NCBI GenBank assembly: GCA_025526995.1 | Contig: JAHLKG010000011.1 | Span: 62,001 to 126,000, forward strand | Reading direction: 5' to 3' | DNA length: 64,000 nucleotides | Source of the DNA: Powellomyces hirtus | Taxonomy: Eukaryota > Chytridiomycota > Chytridiomycetes > Spizellomycetales > Powellomycetaceae | Shown here: positions 46,465 to 60,850 of the stretch, one piece after another | How positions within the stretch are numbered: position 1 is the first letter of the stretch | Layout: every line of letters starts with the position of its first letter | Made by a program: the position numbers and the translations under genes | Notes under the pieces: model-generated | What the model saw: only the letters and a program-made list of their open reading frames with translations | Database searches by the model: none | Told to the model about the DNA's origin: nothing

Positions 46465-46820
46465 GGTAGCGTTAGAGTGACGTTTAGGGAAAAGTCAGAT
46501 AGAATTCTTCTAAAACCCCGTCGAATGGGCCCTGAGCTATACTATCATCCATCAGCCCGCCCACATGTGGGAACTTGTACAGAAAATCCTCGGATTTGAG
46601 AGCAGATGATCAGATTTTTTGTTTCTATGCAGAGAATAAGCTTAAAAGCGGACATAGGGAGGGAGGGGGCAAGCGCACAGGTAATTGGGCAAGCGTATCC
46701 AGAAGTGTCACAGCAAACAGAGGACGCAAATAATAGCAAACAAGAGAAGTTAGAGCACACACACAACATAAAGTTCTGCCAACAGCCCAACCCAACATTT
46801 CCTCAATCCCCCTTTTTCCC
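46465..46820. other. Convergent 3' region
   Basis: 356 bp between convergent stops. Nothing else is recognised. Confidence 0.5.
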
Positions 46821-48247
46821 TCAAGGACTCTCGACAATCTCGCCCTCGTCGTCCTCGACGCGGGTGCGACAAAATGCGAATGGGGGTGGTTTGACAACAT
46901 CATTGAAGAGGAAGGTGCTGGGGGGTGGGAAAGGGAGAAAAAAAGTGGATCAGTCAAAGCTGTGATTTTTCACCTGTGGGGGTTCAGTGATATGCCATTA
47001 CCCGTAGATGAGGATGATGAATCCAACGACTTGCAACCAGCGAAAGTGTTCCCAGCCCAGGGAGAGCGAGATGATCCAGATAAATATGGTTCTGGAAGAG
47101 GGATGCCGAGATCGACTTAGTACATGTGCACGCGGTAGGAAGATGCAGCGGACTTGTGTGTGTGTCTGCAAACAAGAACGGCGACTACGTACCGACAAGT
47201 ATCGATGGTGCTGCGACTGGTGGCACTAATGCTTCGCGTGACGCTAAGCCCAAACCAATTGAAGAAGGCGATCGAGAAGATAATACCGATGCCCGCCCAT
47301 AGGACTTGTGCATGTGAGATCATCTCGTTCCACCCGACGGGGAGATCGAAAAAGTTGCCCGTGTTTTTACCAAAGGCGTAGTATAAAATGGGCATGAGGG
47401 TTCCGGTCGTGATGAGGCCGAAAAGCCCTTCGAGCCCGACGGCCTTGATGGCGGGAACGTGGTATTGGCTGAGGAGTTTTTCCTCAATGACGAATTGGGA
47501 GGCTGTAACGGTTTGGGCCAGGACGACGAGCATGACGCCGATGATTGACGACCGTTGGGCGTCAGAGGTGTCATTGTCACCTCGAGCGACGAGGTGGTGG
47601 TTGCTGTCGTCGGCGGCGTCGGGAATGCGAGGGGATGGCTCGACGATGGAACTGAGACCCACAATGGCCACGCCCGTAAAGACCATGACGAGGGCAAACC
47701 ACCTGTAGAGAGGATGCCGGCGGCGGAGAAAGACCACTGACAGAATTCCCGTGAACAGCACGACGGAACCTCTGAGCATCTGATAGATGGACGCCGAGAT
47801 GTGGATCAGGCCGACGTTCATCAGAGTGGTGGCGGTCATGTCGCAGAGAGTTGGGATCCACAGCAGCAGGTTGCGGGAGCCGGTCATGGGCTGCACGGTG
47901 TGGGAGGTGAAGGCGGGTGCAATGAGGGGCGATGTCTCTGACACGGTGTCGCTGGGAACCGCTACGCCTGGATCGTCGGGATGCACCACAGCGACTCCGC
48001 CGGCAGCAACAGCTGCGCGCCGGTGTTCAACGTAGAGGGCAGTGTAGTAGACGACCAAGCAGAGGGCTTCGCCAAAGAACATGTTGACGGTCTGCCAGAG
48101 GGGTTGTTCAAAGTAGTGGCGGTTTTTTGGGTTTGGGGCTTGGCAGTTGTGCACGCAGGTCATGTCCTGCAGTTTGTTGAGGATGGTGTTGATGGTGCCG
48201 GTCAGCAGCATGCCGCCGACGAGGGCGAGCACAACGCTGCCCCTCAT
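46821..48247 (-). CDS. SLC35F6-like drug/metabolite-type membrane transporter
   Basis: Exons complement(46821..46917, 47002..47091, 47193..48247) join in frame to 413 residues. About nine to ten hydrophobic helices are spread along the protein. Conserved family segments are GGMLLTGTINTILNK at the N-terminus, FEQPLWQTVNMFFGE, PTLCDMTATTLMNVGLIHISASIYQMLRGSVV, VIEEKLLSQYHVPAIKAVGLEG, and FFNWFGLSVTRSISATSRSTIDTCR. These match SLC35F6, a lysosomal/mitochondrial protein whose substrate is uncertain. A hydrophilic loop of about 40 residues separates helices 2 and 3. The start is the ATG at 48247, which puts GGMLLTG at the same distance from Met as in the animal protein; the upstream frame has no ATG. 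The C-terminal tail is acidic. It is divergent from the CAMSAP gene. Confidence 0.92.
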
Positions 48248-49009
48248 GTTTGGCGAGGCAGGGATGGCCAAGGGAAGAAGCTCAAAGATGTGTCAGTGTG
48301 TGTGGTGAGAAACTTGACAGTGGTGAGCAGACGGACAAGCAAGCAAGGAAGCTGGGCGGAAGGAGAGAAACGAACAGAGAAAAAAAAAAAGAGAGAGAGA
48401 AGAGAGAAGGAGAGAAGGACGAGAAGGGGGATGCGCAGTGGAATGGAATGACTCATCACGCGCTCACCCACCACTCACTCCTACATCTATGCCATCTGAA
48501 TCTAGTCACCCTGTGACAACAACGTCCCTCACAAATATCATCATCCATCGCATCGCATCCAATCATCACTGTCTCTTTGAGTGAGCGAGTGGGCGACTGA
48601 CTGATTGACTGACTGAGTGACTGATTGATTGATTGATTGATTGATTGGAGGGAGGGAGTGGACAGAGTCAGTCGGCTGGGAGAGAGAAAGGGTATCCATT
48701 CATTCGACCTGGATATAGCAAAAACGCCCAAATCTATCCATGTCTCCCTCATCTAGGCATCCTCGCCCCCCCAACGTCTTCACAAAGAAAGCACAAAGGA
48801 CAAAGGATGTGTTGCGTCGGCCATTTGCCGATTGTTGTTTTCATCTATCGATATCAACAGAACCGCCCCAACCTAATTATTCTAGTACCCTCAGAGTAGG
48901 TCATGCGCCACACGCCACGTGCCACTTCCCTTGCTGACAACACACCGCGTTCCTATCGCCCCACAACCCTCGCGTCAAGAACCACCGTTCAAAAACCAAT
49001 TCCTCACCA
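48248..49009. other. Divergent promoter region, transporter / CAMSAP
   Basis: 762 bp with a purine run at about 48380-48430 and a TGAT/TGAC-type tetranucleotide repeat at about 48586-48647. No gene is seen. Confidence 0.5.
48586..48647. repeat. Degenerate (TGAC/TGAT)n microsatellite
   Basis: Begins with mixed GAGTGAGCGAGTG, continues as TGACTGACTG and ends in about six perfect TGAT copies. Confidence 0.8.
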
Positions 49010-52000
49010 ATGGACACCGAACCACCAGCAGAAGCATCCGACGTCAAAAGCAAGCAATTGACATGGGTACAAGACCTCCTCGGGTCCGATGCCCTGGGGT
49101 ATGACGATATTTCAGAGGGGTTTGTTTTGTTACAGGTAGAGTGTAAGCCCACCCGCAAACGTGTCCACTAGAGGGGGTTTACTGTGACTGACAGTTGCCG
49201 GTATCTTTTTTTTTTCTTTTCTCCTCAAAAGGTCCTCTCACTTATTTCCCCCGGCTCCACCGACCTCGCCTGGTACGCCTCGCCCGCCGCCTTCACCTGC
49301 GACGATCTCCGGTCCCACATCTACACCGACCTCGCCACCGCCCTCGCCCACACCGCCATCCCGATCGCCGAGGGCACACTAGCGCGCGCACGGGTTGGAG
49401 ATGGAGAGGCGTGTGATGCTGTCCTGGATGAGTTGAAGGAGCGGTATGAGCAGCGCGCGAGTGGGTTGCGGCAAGAGGTGCAGCCACGCGGCGATGCACA
49501 GTGTGCACGGCAACCAGAGGGGATCACGAACGAGTATGATGGAGGGTGGTATGAGGTTGCGGAGGTATGTGCGAGTGGTGTGGGACGCAAGATATGCGCA
49601 TTCCGAGTTCTCACTGCCGGCGGTGTTTAGCAATCGTTCAAACCAGCCGTACGCTGGATGCTGCTGTATCTCACTCACCATAACGACGAAAGCAGTGTGT
49701 CGAATACCGAAATCACAACCCTCCTCACCGCGTTGTCCCAAACCGTAGGTTGCGCCACACACAACTCTTACCCGCTCCACCTTTGAATTCTGACCCCCAC
49801 GCCTCTCAGACCACCAACTTTATCCCGCGCGCCGCCCTCCTCCCCCCACTCTGCAGCGGGTCCCTCTACACTGCCCTCTCGTCGCACATCTTCAACAGCA
49901 GCAGCAACACCACCACGCACCCGCCCAACCCCCACGCCTACTTGGACCACCTTACCCTCCACGGCTACCTTAAATTCAAAAGCAGCCTCACGGACTCGAT
50001 TCGCGACATGATTGCCGACGATACCCCGTTTTACGAAAGCATCCATTGTAATCTGCTGGAGGCGTTTATGAAGGCGAGTTGTAGGATGTGGGGCGTGGGC
50101 AATGTCGTTGATCATATACGGTAGGGGCAGGATAGCATCCCAAACCCCGTACGCTACGTTCACTTACTGCAAAGATGGGGCTGACGTGTCTCTCTGTTAA
50201 ATTTGGGTTTATTGCAACAGCCAGCATTTTCCGGCCTACAGCATTGCAACACTCTATCCATACGACCTTGAAGACGCGCTCGTGATCTGGGCCAACCAAT
50301 GCTTATCCCTCCTGCGCACCCACGCCGAAACGCCATCCCAGCCGCACCACTTGCAACACCACCACTCGATGGGCGACCTTTCTGAAATCGACGACTTTGG
50401 CACCGGGTTCAGTTGCGGCCGCGTGCTCACGTTTCTGTCCACCCTCTACTTCCCCACCGCCGCCGCGGCAAGCCCTATCCACCACGCACCGACGCAGCAG
50501 ACGCGCGTCGAGAACTGGCGGGCGGTGACGGATCTCTGGCGTGGCATCAACAACGACAGCACCACCCCGCACTCGGTGGATATCGTGTGGTGTGCCACCG
50601 AATTGGCAGCGCCGACTCTCGCGGCGGCTTCGAGCGCGGGTGCGGTGCGAAGCCTGTATTTGGCGATCGTGGCTTCAGTGTTTGGAACGTGTTGTGCGGC
50701 GGGGAAGCCCGATGGCGCGCGTGCGGTGACCCTCCTGCGCGCGGGGTTGCAGACAAGCCGGGGTGAAGGTGCCACAAAGAAGAGAAAGGGCGGGATGAAG
50801 AAAGAGAAAAGGAAGAGTACCGAGGGTGGGAGAGTGCACAAGGGTGGAAACGAAAGGGGGCGAATGGAGAATGCGGATGTCAGATCTGAGCCGGATGTGA
50901 GTACGCCAATACAGGATAAAGTGCAGACCATAGCCATGCCCGTCCCACCACCTGCCGACCCAACACCGCCACCACCACCACCACCCCAACCCGCCATACC
51001 TCACCAATCCGAGTCCCAGCCCCCCGGCGCAACCCCACTCACAACTACCCACCGCACCACCGCGACCTCAAACCGCAGCCCATCAAATGCAGACCCCGAC
51101 CTTCCTCCCCGTCGTCGTGCGACCCCGACGCGGCAGCGGGGAAAGATCACCCCGACCAGCAGTGGGACCGTGCCTGGAGACGGCGGAGAGAACGCGGTCG
51201 AGACCATGAGTATCCGATCTGATTCTGCACCAACGCAGGATCGAGTACCGACAACAACAATGACCGTCCCTCCCCCGGCCGACCTACCACCATCCATACC
51301 TCAACCCCCCGCAACTCCCAACCCCGAGTCCCGACCCTCGCAGCCACCCACACAACCACCACCACCACCCGCCACTCCCCACCCCACCCCACCAGCAACC
51401 GCCCACCCACAGACAGAGACCCCATCATCCCATCCCACAAACCCAACCCCAAACATAGTCCCACCACCCCGCACCGCACGCAAGCTACCCATCTCGGCTA
51501 CAAAAACAACCACCCAAACCCCAGCCCACCCTCGCGTCGACTCCCCCGACTTTGGCCTGGCCGACATGCCGACGTTGATCCATCATCATCCCCGCCCGAC
51601 TCCACCCGCTTCGGCGCGGACTAGCCACCCCAGCCCTGCAAATGCGACCCGTGATCTGAACGCTAATGTTAATATTAATGTGACCCCCGATGCGACTACC
51701 ACGCATCCTCCCGTGGAAATGACATCCATCTTCCCCCACACCGTAGTCCCGTCCTCGTCAGCGATCCAGAAACGAACCATGACGCGGAAAGTACACGGAC
51801 ATGTAACCGCGACAACCAAAACCGCACCACCGCCATCTCACATCCCACCCACGGTCACAGTACCGCCCCATCTCCCCACCGCCCCCTCCCCAGTCCTCCC
51901 CGACGGATCCGCACTCCCGCGCACGCGCCCCGCGCCCCATCAGCACCCATCTCGCACTAACGAGAATCCAACCGAGCCGGTGCGGGAGCACGTGAGCGCT

Positions 52001-54341
52001 CATAGCAGCGGGGAGAGCGAGAGCGGGGACGACGCGGGCACGATTTCTGCAGTGGTGGATGATGATGGCCGGATCGTGGTGCACAGAATGGCAATGGCGT
52101 TGTTGCTGGATAGTGAGGAGGAGGGGGAAGGTGACGATGCGGACGGGGATAGGGCCGCGGCGCGGTTACAGCTCGCCCGACAACAGCGACATTCCGCGCC
52201 TCGGCATTCGGATCTGGCGGCGCGGCAGAATACCACACCGACCCTCGGCGGCACCGCATCCGCATCCCCGCGGCGCTCACGACCCGCGTCCGCTTTGAGA
52301 TCGCGCCCCGCATCCACCACCTCCCTCACATCGTCCTCCATCTGGGTCGCTGCTCCGCGAGCCGCACACCGCCGACCCACCCCCGTCTCGCGCCCGCAGG
52401 ACGGGTGGGAGACGGACAGCGCGGCGGATGATCACACCACCAACCGATCCCCCGCCGACTCGGACATGGAGGACGACGACCAAGCGTGGACGACGGACGA
52501 GAGTGGCTGCGACGAAAATGAACAGCGGGGCACGCCCGGTTGCGTGTCTCCTCCTCCTCCTCCTCCATGGGAACGGAACCGAGCAGGACTTGCTGCTACT
52601 ACCACTACTACTTCCACCGAGGACTCGCCCGCTGCGAACTTTATCTCCCGGCTGCGAGACCGCCATCATCACATTGCGGCCCCACGGGTCGGTGACGATG
52701 GAGAGGAGGATAAACACAAACACAAACACAACAACAAAAATAGAATCAAGACGAAAGCCACGACGCCACCACAACCGGAACCCGACACCGGAAAAAATGA
52801 CCATACCACACCCGCACCCCCCCTTCCTGCATCCACAACACCCACCCCGCCATCGCAAATCGCACCCGCGGCCGAAGACCCCATCCCGCGTGCCAATGCC
52901 AATGCCAACCCCCGCGCACGACAACCCACCCCGGGGCTCCGCCTGTACCCGCTGCAAGAACAGGAATCCGCTCATAACAGCGACAACAATAGCGACGAGG
53001 ACACGACGACCAGCATCACCGTCCATGCGCACCAGAACCCCGTGCCGACACCTGCCGGCAAGGAAAGCGCGGTGCCACCACCCGTGCAGAAACCCGTGGA
53101 TCGGATGAAGGAGATCAAGGTAGGTCCACACACAAAAACAAGAAACAAGAAATAAAGAATTTGAAAAAAACATCCCCCCCCCATTAAACAATGTCGATAA
53201 TGAGACTACTTTTCCCTTTTCTTTCCCTCTTCGTATATCTATCTATTCCACCCACGCACCCACCCACCCATCTGATGTATTCCCATCTCTCCAATCTCAA
53301 TCTCTCGATCCCCAGACGCGCAAACAGGACACGATCCGGCGCATGGCCGCCGCGCGCGAGCAGGCGCTCGAGCGCATGGCCCAAACCAAGCACGAGGAGA
53401 TGCGCAAGAAGGAGGATGTGCGACGGTATGTGCGTGTGTGTGTGTGAGGCTGCGTACTATGTGCTGTGGTATCTATGCCCCCCCTTGTTCGATTAGAGGA
53501 GAGGAGATGAGATGGGATTGGATTGGAGTAGATGCGAGTGGAAAGAGACTTCCCCCCCCCCCCCCCCCACTTTTTTCGCTTGCTCGCTGGGCTTAAACTC
53601 AAGATGTGTTTTATTCCGCTGTGCAGGCTTCGACTTGAAGCGCAGACCCGGAAACTGTCGGCACGCACACGGCAGATCGCCGAGGAGCGGGCCAGGGATA
53701 AAGCGAAAGCCCTTCACTACCAACAACAACAGCAACAGCAACAGCAACAGCAACACACGAGCGGTGGCTCAAGTCCCAACCTCCACACCCAACCACCCGC
53801 AACACCCCCAACAGCAGCAACAGTGGGGCAGTCATCCGCATCCAAACGGGCGGGCAAGGAACAGAGCAACCGCCAACTGATCCGCAACGCGTTGATGCAC
53901 GTCTGTCTAGCAGGGAGCGTGAACACAAAATGGCAGGAGGAAGTATTAGAGGTTCGTCACCCCCTCACATCACCCTCACCTCAATCCCACCTAACCCGCC
54001 CCGCATCCCATCCCCAGGACCTCGCAACAACGCCCTCCAACCACTTCATCATCCTCTTCCACGCGCCCTCAACCCAAACCTTCCGCGGACTGTACTCATA
54101 CGACCCGGCGCTGGACCAGGCGCTCAAGATCCACCGCGCGACACAGGGGCCGGCCGTGTTGGCCGTGGGTGACGTCGTGGCGTTCTACAAGTATGATTCG
54201 GGCGCGCGTGCGTTTCGATGTGTGCCGACCCGCAGTTTTGGGAGGAGTGTGCATGCTGTTGCGATTGGGAGTGAGTGGGCCGCAAAGGCCAAGGCGGGGA
54301 AGGGGAAGACGGTGCGCGCCAAGAGTCCGATCGTGTGTTGA
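49010..54341 (+). CDS. CAMSAP/patronin-like microtubule minus-end protein (CH + CKK)
   Basis: Exons 49010..49135, 49232..49564, 49631..49744, 49810..50120, 50221..53119, 53316..53425, 53627..53951 and 54018..54341 join in frame to 1513 residues. Residues about 15-430 look like the divergent CAMSAP-type calponin-homology region, with QDLLGSDALGYDDISEGFVLLQ near the start. The centre (about 480-1250) is Pro/Thr-rich and disordered. A coiled coil of alternating Arg, Lys and Glu runs from about 1260 to 1325 and ends in a poly-Gln tract. The C-terminus (about 1378-1490) is a CKK domain: NRQLIRNALMHVCLAG, NHFIILFHAP, FRGLYSYDP, VAFYKYDSGARAFRCVPTRSFG and VHAVAIGSEW match the animal domain closely. 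CKK binds and protects microtubule minus ends, so this protein should organise non-centrosomal microtubules. The CKK assignment is firm, the CH assignment is weaker. Confidence 0.9.
53718..53756 (+). repeat. CAA/CAG triplet repeat (poly-Gln)
   Basis: About twelve CAA/CAG codons between the coiled coil and the CKK domain of the CAMSAP-like protein. Confidence 0.9.
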
Positions 54342-54762
54342 CGCGGCGAGAACGGAAACGGTTTTAAACTACCCTTACTGTCGCTGTGTGCGCTGCCATC
54401 ATGTGTATTCTGTGGCTCTACATTTCCAAACAACGCTCGTGATGGGTCGATAGAAGAAAAGAGGTTTCCTCCGTGTACTGCAACCCAGGGTGGGACGCGC
54501 GCGGCATCTGTCCGATCGTCAGCTCGCTTCGGGAGTGGGAGGTTGTGTATATTAAAAAAAAAGATTGGGCGGGAGATTTTATACAATGCGAGAGAGCTAG
54601 GGACAAGTGGGGTGATATGGGGGGGACAAAACAAAAGAACATTTAAATATATAACCTGGGGTACTCGCTGATGTGTGTGCGCTTGGCCATCCCTCAAATG
54701 CCAGAGCCAGGTGAGCGGTGGTGGTAAATGTATTCTGGGTGCGGTTGGGTGTGGTGCGGCTT
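54342..54762. other. Convergent 3' region
   Basis: 421 bp between the CAMSAP stop and the stop of the tail-anchored protein. AT-rich near 54550-54660. No gene is seen. Confidence 0.5.
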
Positions 54763-56327
54763 TTACGCGTGAGCGCGTCGTGTCTTGACCCACATCCACG
54801 CGGCCAGTCCCACCGCGGCCAGGACCGTCGCGCCCATCGCGAGTTCCACTGTCGGCGACAATGTTTTTGCGCGTTTCGATTTCCTTCCTTTCTTTTTGGC
54901 CGCGGCGGTGGTGGTGGTGGTCGCTTCGATGGGTTTCGCCACCGCCGCCCCCGCGCCAATCGTGTGCACTTTGACCGCGGCGACCTGGGCGAGGGCGGCC
55001 TGGATGGTTTCCTGCACGTGCTCGGACCCCCCGGCTTGGGTGATGATTTGGCGGGTGACGCGGACCAGCCCCTCGACGTCGAGGATTTTGCCCGGATCGG
55101 TTGATTCCGTGCTTTTGCGTGCTTGTGCCTCCACTTGGATCAAGATATCAAGGGCGACATCGTCGTCGTTCAGGCCTTGCAAACCGGGGGGCATGCCGAG
55201 GGCGGGGTCAGCTGCCCGTGCTGTGCGGAGGAGAGCGACACCCTTTTCGACGTTTTGCGGGGTTCCAAAGCCCCAAATGTGGTAGATGGCGACTGTCCAC
55301 ATGGCCAGTGGGTCATTCCATGTGGTGGCAAGGGTGTCGAACGCCTCGAACGCTCTGGTGACGTTGGCGGGTGTGGTGGATGCTTCGTTGGCGCCATCGC
55401 GGAGGAGGTTGCCCGCACGCCATAGTGCCATCCGAGCCAGATCCGATGTGCCGAGCTTGTGGGCGTCGCAGATGTCGCGGACTTTGTCGCAGTAGCGGAT
55501 GGCTTGGACGTAGTCTTTGGGGGTGGGTGAGGTGGTGGTGACGGAGGGAACGCCTTTGGTCTCGTCGGCATCGGGACTTTCGGTTGGCGGAACGAATGAG
55601 TAGCTGACGTGGAGACATGCTTCGGCGTGGCCCAAGTCGGCGGCTGCGTGGTCGACCGAAAGCACCACATGATGAGTGACATGCCGCACCACACACTTTT
55701 TTGGCAATCCATCTCACCTTGGATGTGGTATTCCAACGCCTTTTTTGCATCTCGCGACACCGGTATAGCCGATTGCGCCTCCTTTCCAATATGATACCAC
55801 GCCGCCAATTTCAGGCACGCCTTGATGCTGCCTCTCTGCGCTGCCCGCTCATACATGTCCAGCGCTCGCTGAGCCGCGCGTAACCGCACCAGCAGGAAAT
55901 CGCCAAGTAGGTAGACCGAATGCGCATCCATGTCCTCCAGAGAGGCTGTTTTCGGCAGCGGGGCGGGCGTGTCGAACCCGGACGAGAACAGCAGCGGGAA
56001 GGCGGGCATGCCTTCGAGTTCATTCCTGGCGACTTTGACCAGATGTAGCGACAGGACCCTGAACCCCGTCTTGGCGTCCCGGTGCAGCTGGTACAGCGAC
56101 TGGCGTTCATCGATGGCCGCAAACAGCCATCCCTTCAAGCGATCGGTGGGTTCGCCGCGAACGTGGACTCTGAGCCTGTCCTTTTGAATGTCGACCACGT
56201 CGGCCGGCTGGGCGTTTGGGTCAAAGGAGTCGGGCACGTAGAGGGAGACGGTGAGCGAGTCAGCAGCGTCCTCGATGTGGTATGGCTCGCCTTCAAAGAA
56301 GGTTGTGGGGGTGGAGGAGACTGTCAT
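54763..56327 (-). CDS. Tail-anchored protein with CS-like domain and TPR/Sel1-like helices
   Basis: Exons complement(54763..55643, 55718..56327) join in frame to 496 residues. Residues about 15-115 resemble a CS/p23 domain (ADSLTVSLYVP, DIQKDRLRVHVRGE), the fold used by NudC-type Hsp90 co-chaperones, though the match is loose. Residues about 150-400 are helical pairs with Ala/Gly at turns, like Sel1/TPR repeats (KACLKLAAWYHIGKEAQ, TVAIYHIWGFGTPQNVEKGVALL, RTARAADPALG). A Lys-rich hinge is followed by a single transmembrane helix (about 470-490) and a short basic end, the layout of a tail-anchored ER or mitochondrial outer-membrane protein. The start is the ATG at 56327. Function is unknown; a chaperone adaptor on a membrane is a guess. 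It is divergent from GAPDH. Confidence 0.75.
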
Positions 56328-58181
<1,854 letters not shown>

Positions 58182-58584
58182 GCGTCGCCCTTGAATGCCG
58201 TAGCAGGAACGATTCATTATTTTGGCTGTTCAGTATTTCTCCCCCTGTATAAAATCCATCGCATATCCACCCGTGGCTAGTCTTGCATTTTTTCCTTGTT
58301 CCTTTGTAGCTGTGCACGAATATACCAACATCGGGTTGAAAAGCATGTGCGAGATTCTACGAAAAAATCCGGAAGACAAGTCTGGCCCATTTTTTACGTC
58401 ACGCGTTCCAATGGAACTTTGCGGAATCGGAATCGCCACGTGAAAACATTCAATCTCACCCCCACCCCCACCATGTCGCGTCCCAATGGCGACCTGAGTC
58501 AATAAACCGAAATAAACCGTACTCCGACATTCTCCCCTCCCGACCTTTGAACTATTCTTTCCACTCCCCTCCAACAAACCCACA
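58182..58584. other. Intergenic region GAPDH / cytochrome b5
   Basis: 403 bp, both genes on the + strand. A pair of AATAAACCG repeats near 58501-58520 may be part of the promoter of the next gene. No gene is seen. Confidence 0.45.
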
Positions 58585-58957
58585 ATGCCCGAATCCAAGC
58601 AAATCACGGCCGAACAGGTCGCAACGCACAAAACCGCCGACGACGCCTGGGTCATTGTGCACGGCAAGGTCTACGACGTCACCGGGTTTCTGGACGACCA
58701 CCCGGGGGGCAAGAAGATTCTCCTCAAGGTACACATCCATCATGCCACTTGCACAAAAAGAGAACCCGCGCAGAGCGGTCGTTTGGGTGGGCGGAGGGAT
58801 TGATTTCATGCTTTTTTTTCCTTTTTTTTTTTTTGTGTCGCAGAATTGTGGAAAGGATGCGACGAAACAATTCGACAATTTCCACTCGGACGCCGTTCTG
58901 GCGAAATTCGGAGCGAAATTCTATGTCGGCGATGTGGCGGGTTCGGCCAAGCTGTGA
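58585..58957 (+). CDS. Small soluble cytochrome b5
   Basis: Exons 58585..58728 and 58844..58957 give 85 residues, one heme-binding domain and nothing else. The HPGG motif supplies heme ligand His39 and NFHS supplies His62; the spacing of 23 residues is normal. The N-terminal [30 protein letters not shown] is typical. It lacks the C-terminal membrane anchor of ER cytochrome b5, so it is likely cytosolic or acts with a soluble partner. The intron acceptor follows a T-rich tract. Confidence 0.95.
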
Positions 58958-59514
58958 AGGGCGCCACAAAAAAAAAAAATAAAAAAAACAAAAAAAAATA
59001 TAGAGCATAGATCATTATCCCGATCCACCCGCCCCACATTATGCGTTCCTGGAGATTGAATTGAGATGCGATGGATGGTGTTTGGGCGCGAGAGGAGGGA
59101 GAAGGGAGTGTATTCAGTGCGTAGCCCCCACTTTTAGCGCTAGAGAACAGAGACGAGAGACAGAGACGCGTATTTATACAAAACTACCAACACAAAATGC
59201 AGGACCACTCCCCCCCGCGGAAAACCAACGAACATGAATGATACGTGCGAGAATAGAGACTCGGGTACAGAATTGCAGGAATGGGGGGTTGCAAGAAGGG
59301 ACGTGTGCGTCGGGTGGGTGTGTGTGTGCTTGAAAACGGGCGCCCCGCAAAGATGGGTGGGATGGATGTTTTTTTGTGTTTTTTTTTTTTTTTTTTCTCT
59401 CGGCACATGACGCCTCTGCTGATGGGGGGTTGGTATATTTTGCCCCAGCTTCTGTTCCGTTGGCGGGGGATGAGAATCACGGCGTTTTTTCGTCGCGGGG
59501 GTGGCTAATATCTC
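58958..59514. other. Convergent 3' region with A/T homopolymers
   Basis: 557 bp with A-runs at 58967-58999 and a T-run at about 59379-59397. No gene is seen. Confidence 0.5.
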
Positions 59515-60850
59515 TCATTTCTTCCTTGACGCAGCCGCAGCCGGGCGCTTGGTTCTTGGTTTCGCCGCGGGTTTTCTCACCGGCTCGTCTTCTTCCGTCA
59601 CATCCTCTTCTTCATCATGGCTGGTGTTGTCGTGGGCGGGTTTAGCTTTGGGTGCTGCTGCTGCTCGTTTTGCGCGGGGTTTCTTTTCAACGGGTTCCTC
59701 GTCGTCATCATCGTGAGTCTCGACATTATCATGCTTGTTGTTTTTCGCCTTCTTCTTAGCGGGTGCTTTATGCACAGGTGCTTTCGCTTTCCTTTTCGGC
59801 TTCTCGTCCTCTTCCGTCTCGTTTTCCTCTTCCTCTTCCTCTTCTTCCTCTGTCATGTTGTTATCATTATCATCTTCGTCAGACGCAGCAGCAGCAGCAG
59901 CAGCGGCCGCCTTTTTGCGTTTGTTGGTGGTGGTGGTGGTGGCGGCGGCGGCTTTTTTGCCGGCGGCACTGGGTTTCTTTGGTGCTGCCTTCTTCTTTTT
60001 TTCGGTAGGTTGGGGCTCGGTTGCGGCGGCGGCTCCTTCTTTCGGGGGCTGGTATATGTAACGCAAACGAGCGTAGGGGGGGGGGGGGAGGGTGGGAAGC
60101 GCAAGGGTCAGAAGGGGGGGGGAGCAAAGAAGAACCCCCGAGTTGGCCATTTCTTACCATTTCTCCACTCTCCCAGGCCGTCCTAACCATCTCCTGGTCT
60201 TGGTCACGCAGCGAATCAAACCCGCTCAGATCATCTAGGGAATCGCATTTTTCCTTGACGTTGTGGAGGACTTTGGTGGTGACGCACTCCCTAGTTTGCA
60301 ATATATCAGAAATGGGGTGCGGTCCAGTTGAGCAAAAAACGACCTTTTGGGTAGTTGCGGGATGGGGCGGATTTGTGGGGAGTGTCCCCTTCACTCACCA
60401 GTGCCGGAAAGTAGACATGGGTCGTCCGTCGGGAGTTTCGAAGGCGGTGCCGAAACGCAAGGCTCCTTTCTATAACAAAAAAATCGGGACGACGACAGCG
60501 TGAGTACTAGGCACCCGAGCCATATATATTTTTTTATTTTTTTTTCATCAACACCAAAATGCGAGTTGTGGCGGGAACATACCTCGATTTTAGGTTCGAC
60601 GCACGATTTCCCCGCTTTGCATTTCGACCGTGCAGAGGGGGCGTACTAATCACATTCCCAAAGAAAAAAACAAAAAAAAAAAACAAAATCGAGAAAATAA
60701 AAATAAGCTCTTGGGGTGATAGTGTGTATACACGCCACCACATTGACAACGGGGTTGCCAACATGCGTTGAGCAGCGTCGGGGTCTGGTGGCAGGGGGTG
60801 GAGATGGGGCGTTTTACCTCGACTAGGTATGTTGTTGATTTCTCGCTCAT
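59515..60850 (-). CDS. PARP-type zinc-finger nuclear protein
   Basis: Five exons, complement(59515..60048, 60158..60290, 60399..60469, 60583..60645, 60818..60850), join in frame to 277 residues. The N-terminus is a zf-PARP domain: YAPSARSKCKAGKSC gives C20 and C26, KGALRFGTAF the core strand and FRHWEC gives H55 and C58. It continues with the family helix KVLHNVKEKCDSLDDLSGFDSLRDQDQEMVRTAWES. The rest (about 100-277) is a low-complexity tail of alternating Lys/Ala and Asp/Glu blocks, like histone or HMG tails. There is no PARP catalytic domain, so it should bind nicked or broken DNA without making poly(ADP-ribose). This short form is common in fungi. It is divergent from the MDR gene across 609 bp. 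Confidence 0.9.

Noticed and set aside
48248..48271. Eight-residue N-terminal extension of the SLC35F6-like transporter
   Set aside because: The codon at 48271 is TTG, not ATG, and the family begins at the ATG at 48247.
51000..53100. Long - strand frames opposite the CAMSAP central region
   Set aside because: They arise from Pro/Thr-rich, C-rich coding DNA read in reverse (Gly/Val/Arg-rich shadows).
59617..60186. A + strand 189-codon frame opposite the PARP-type zinc-finger gene
   Set aside because: It is the reverse reading of the Lys/Ala/Glu repeats and contains Ser/Leu/Phe/Gly runs only; the - strand has a coherent spliced zf-PARP gene.
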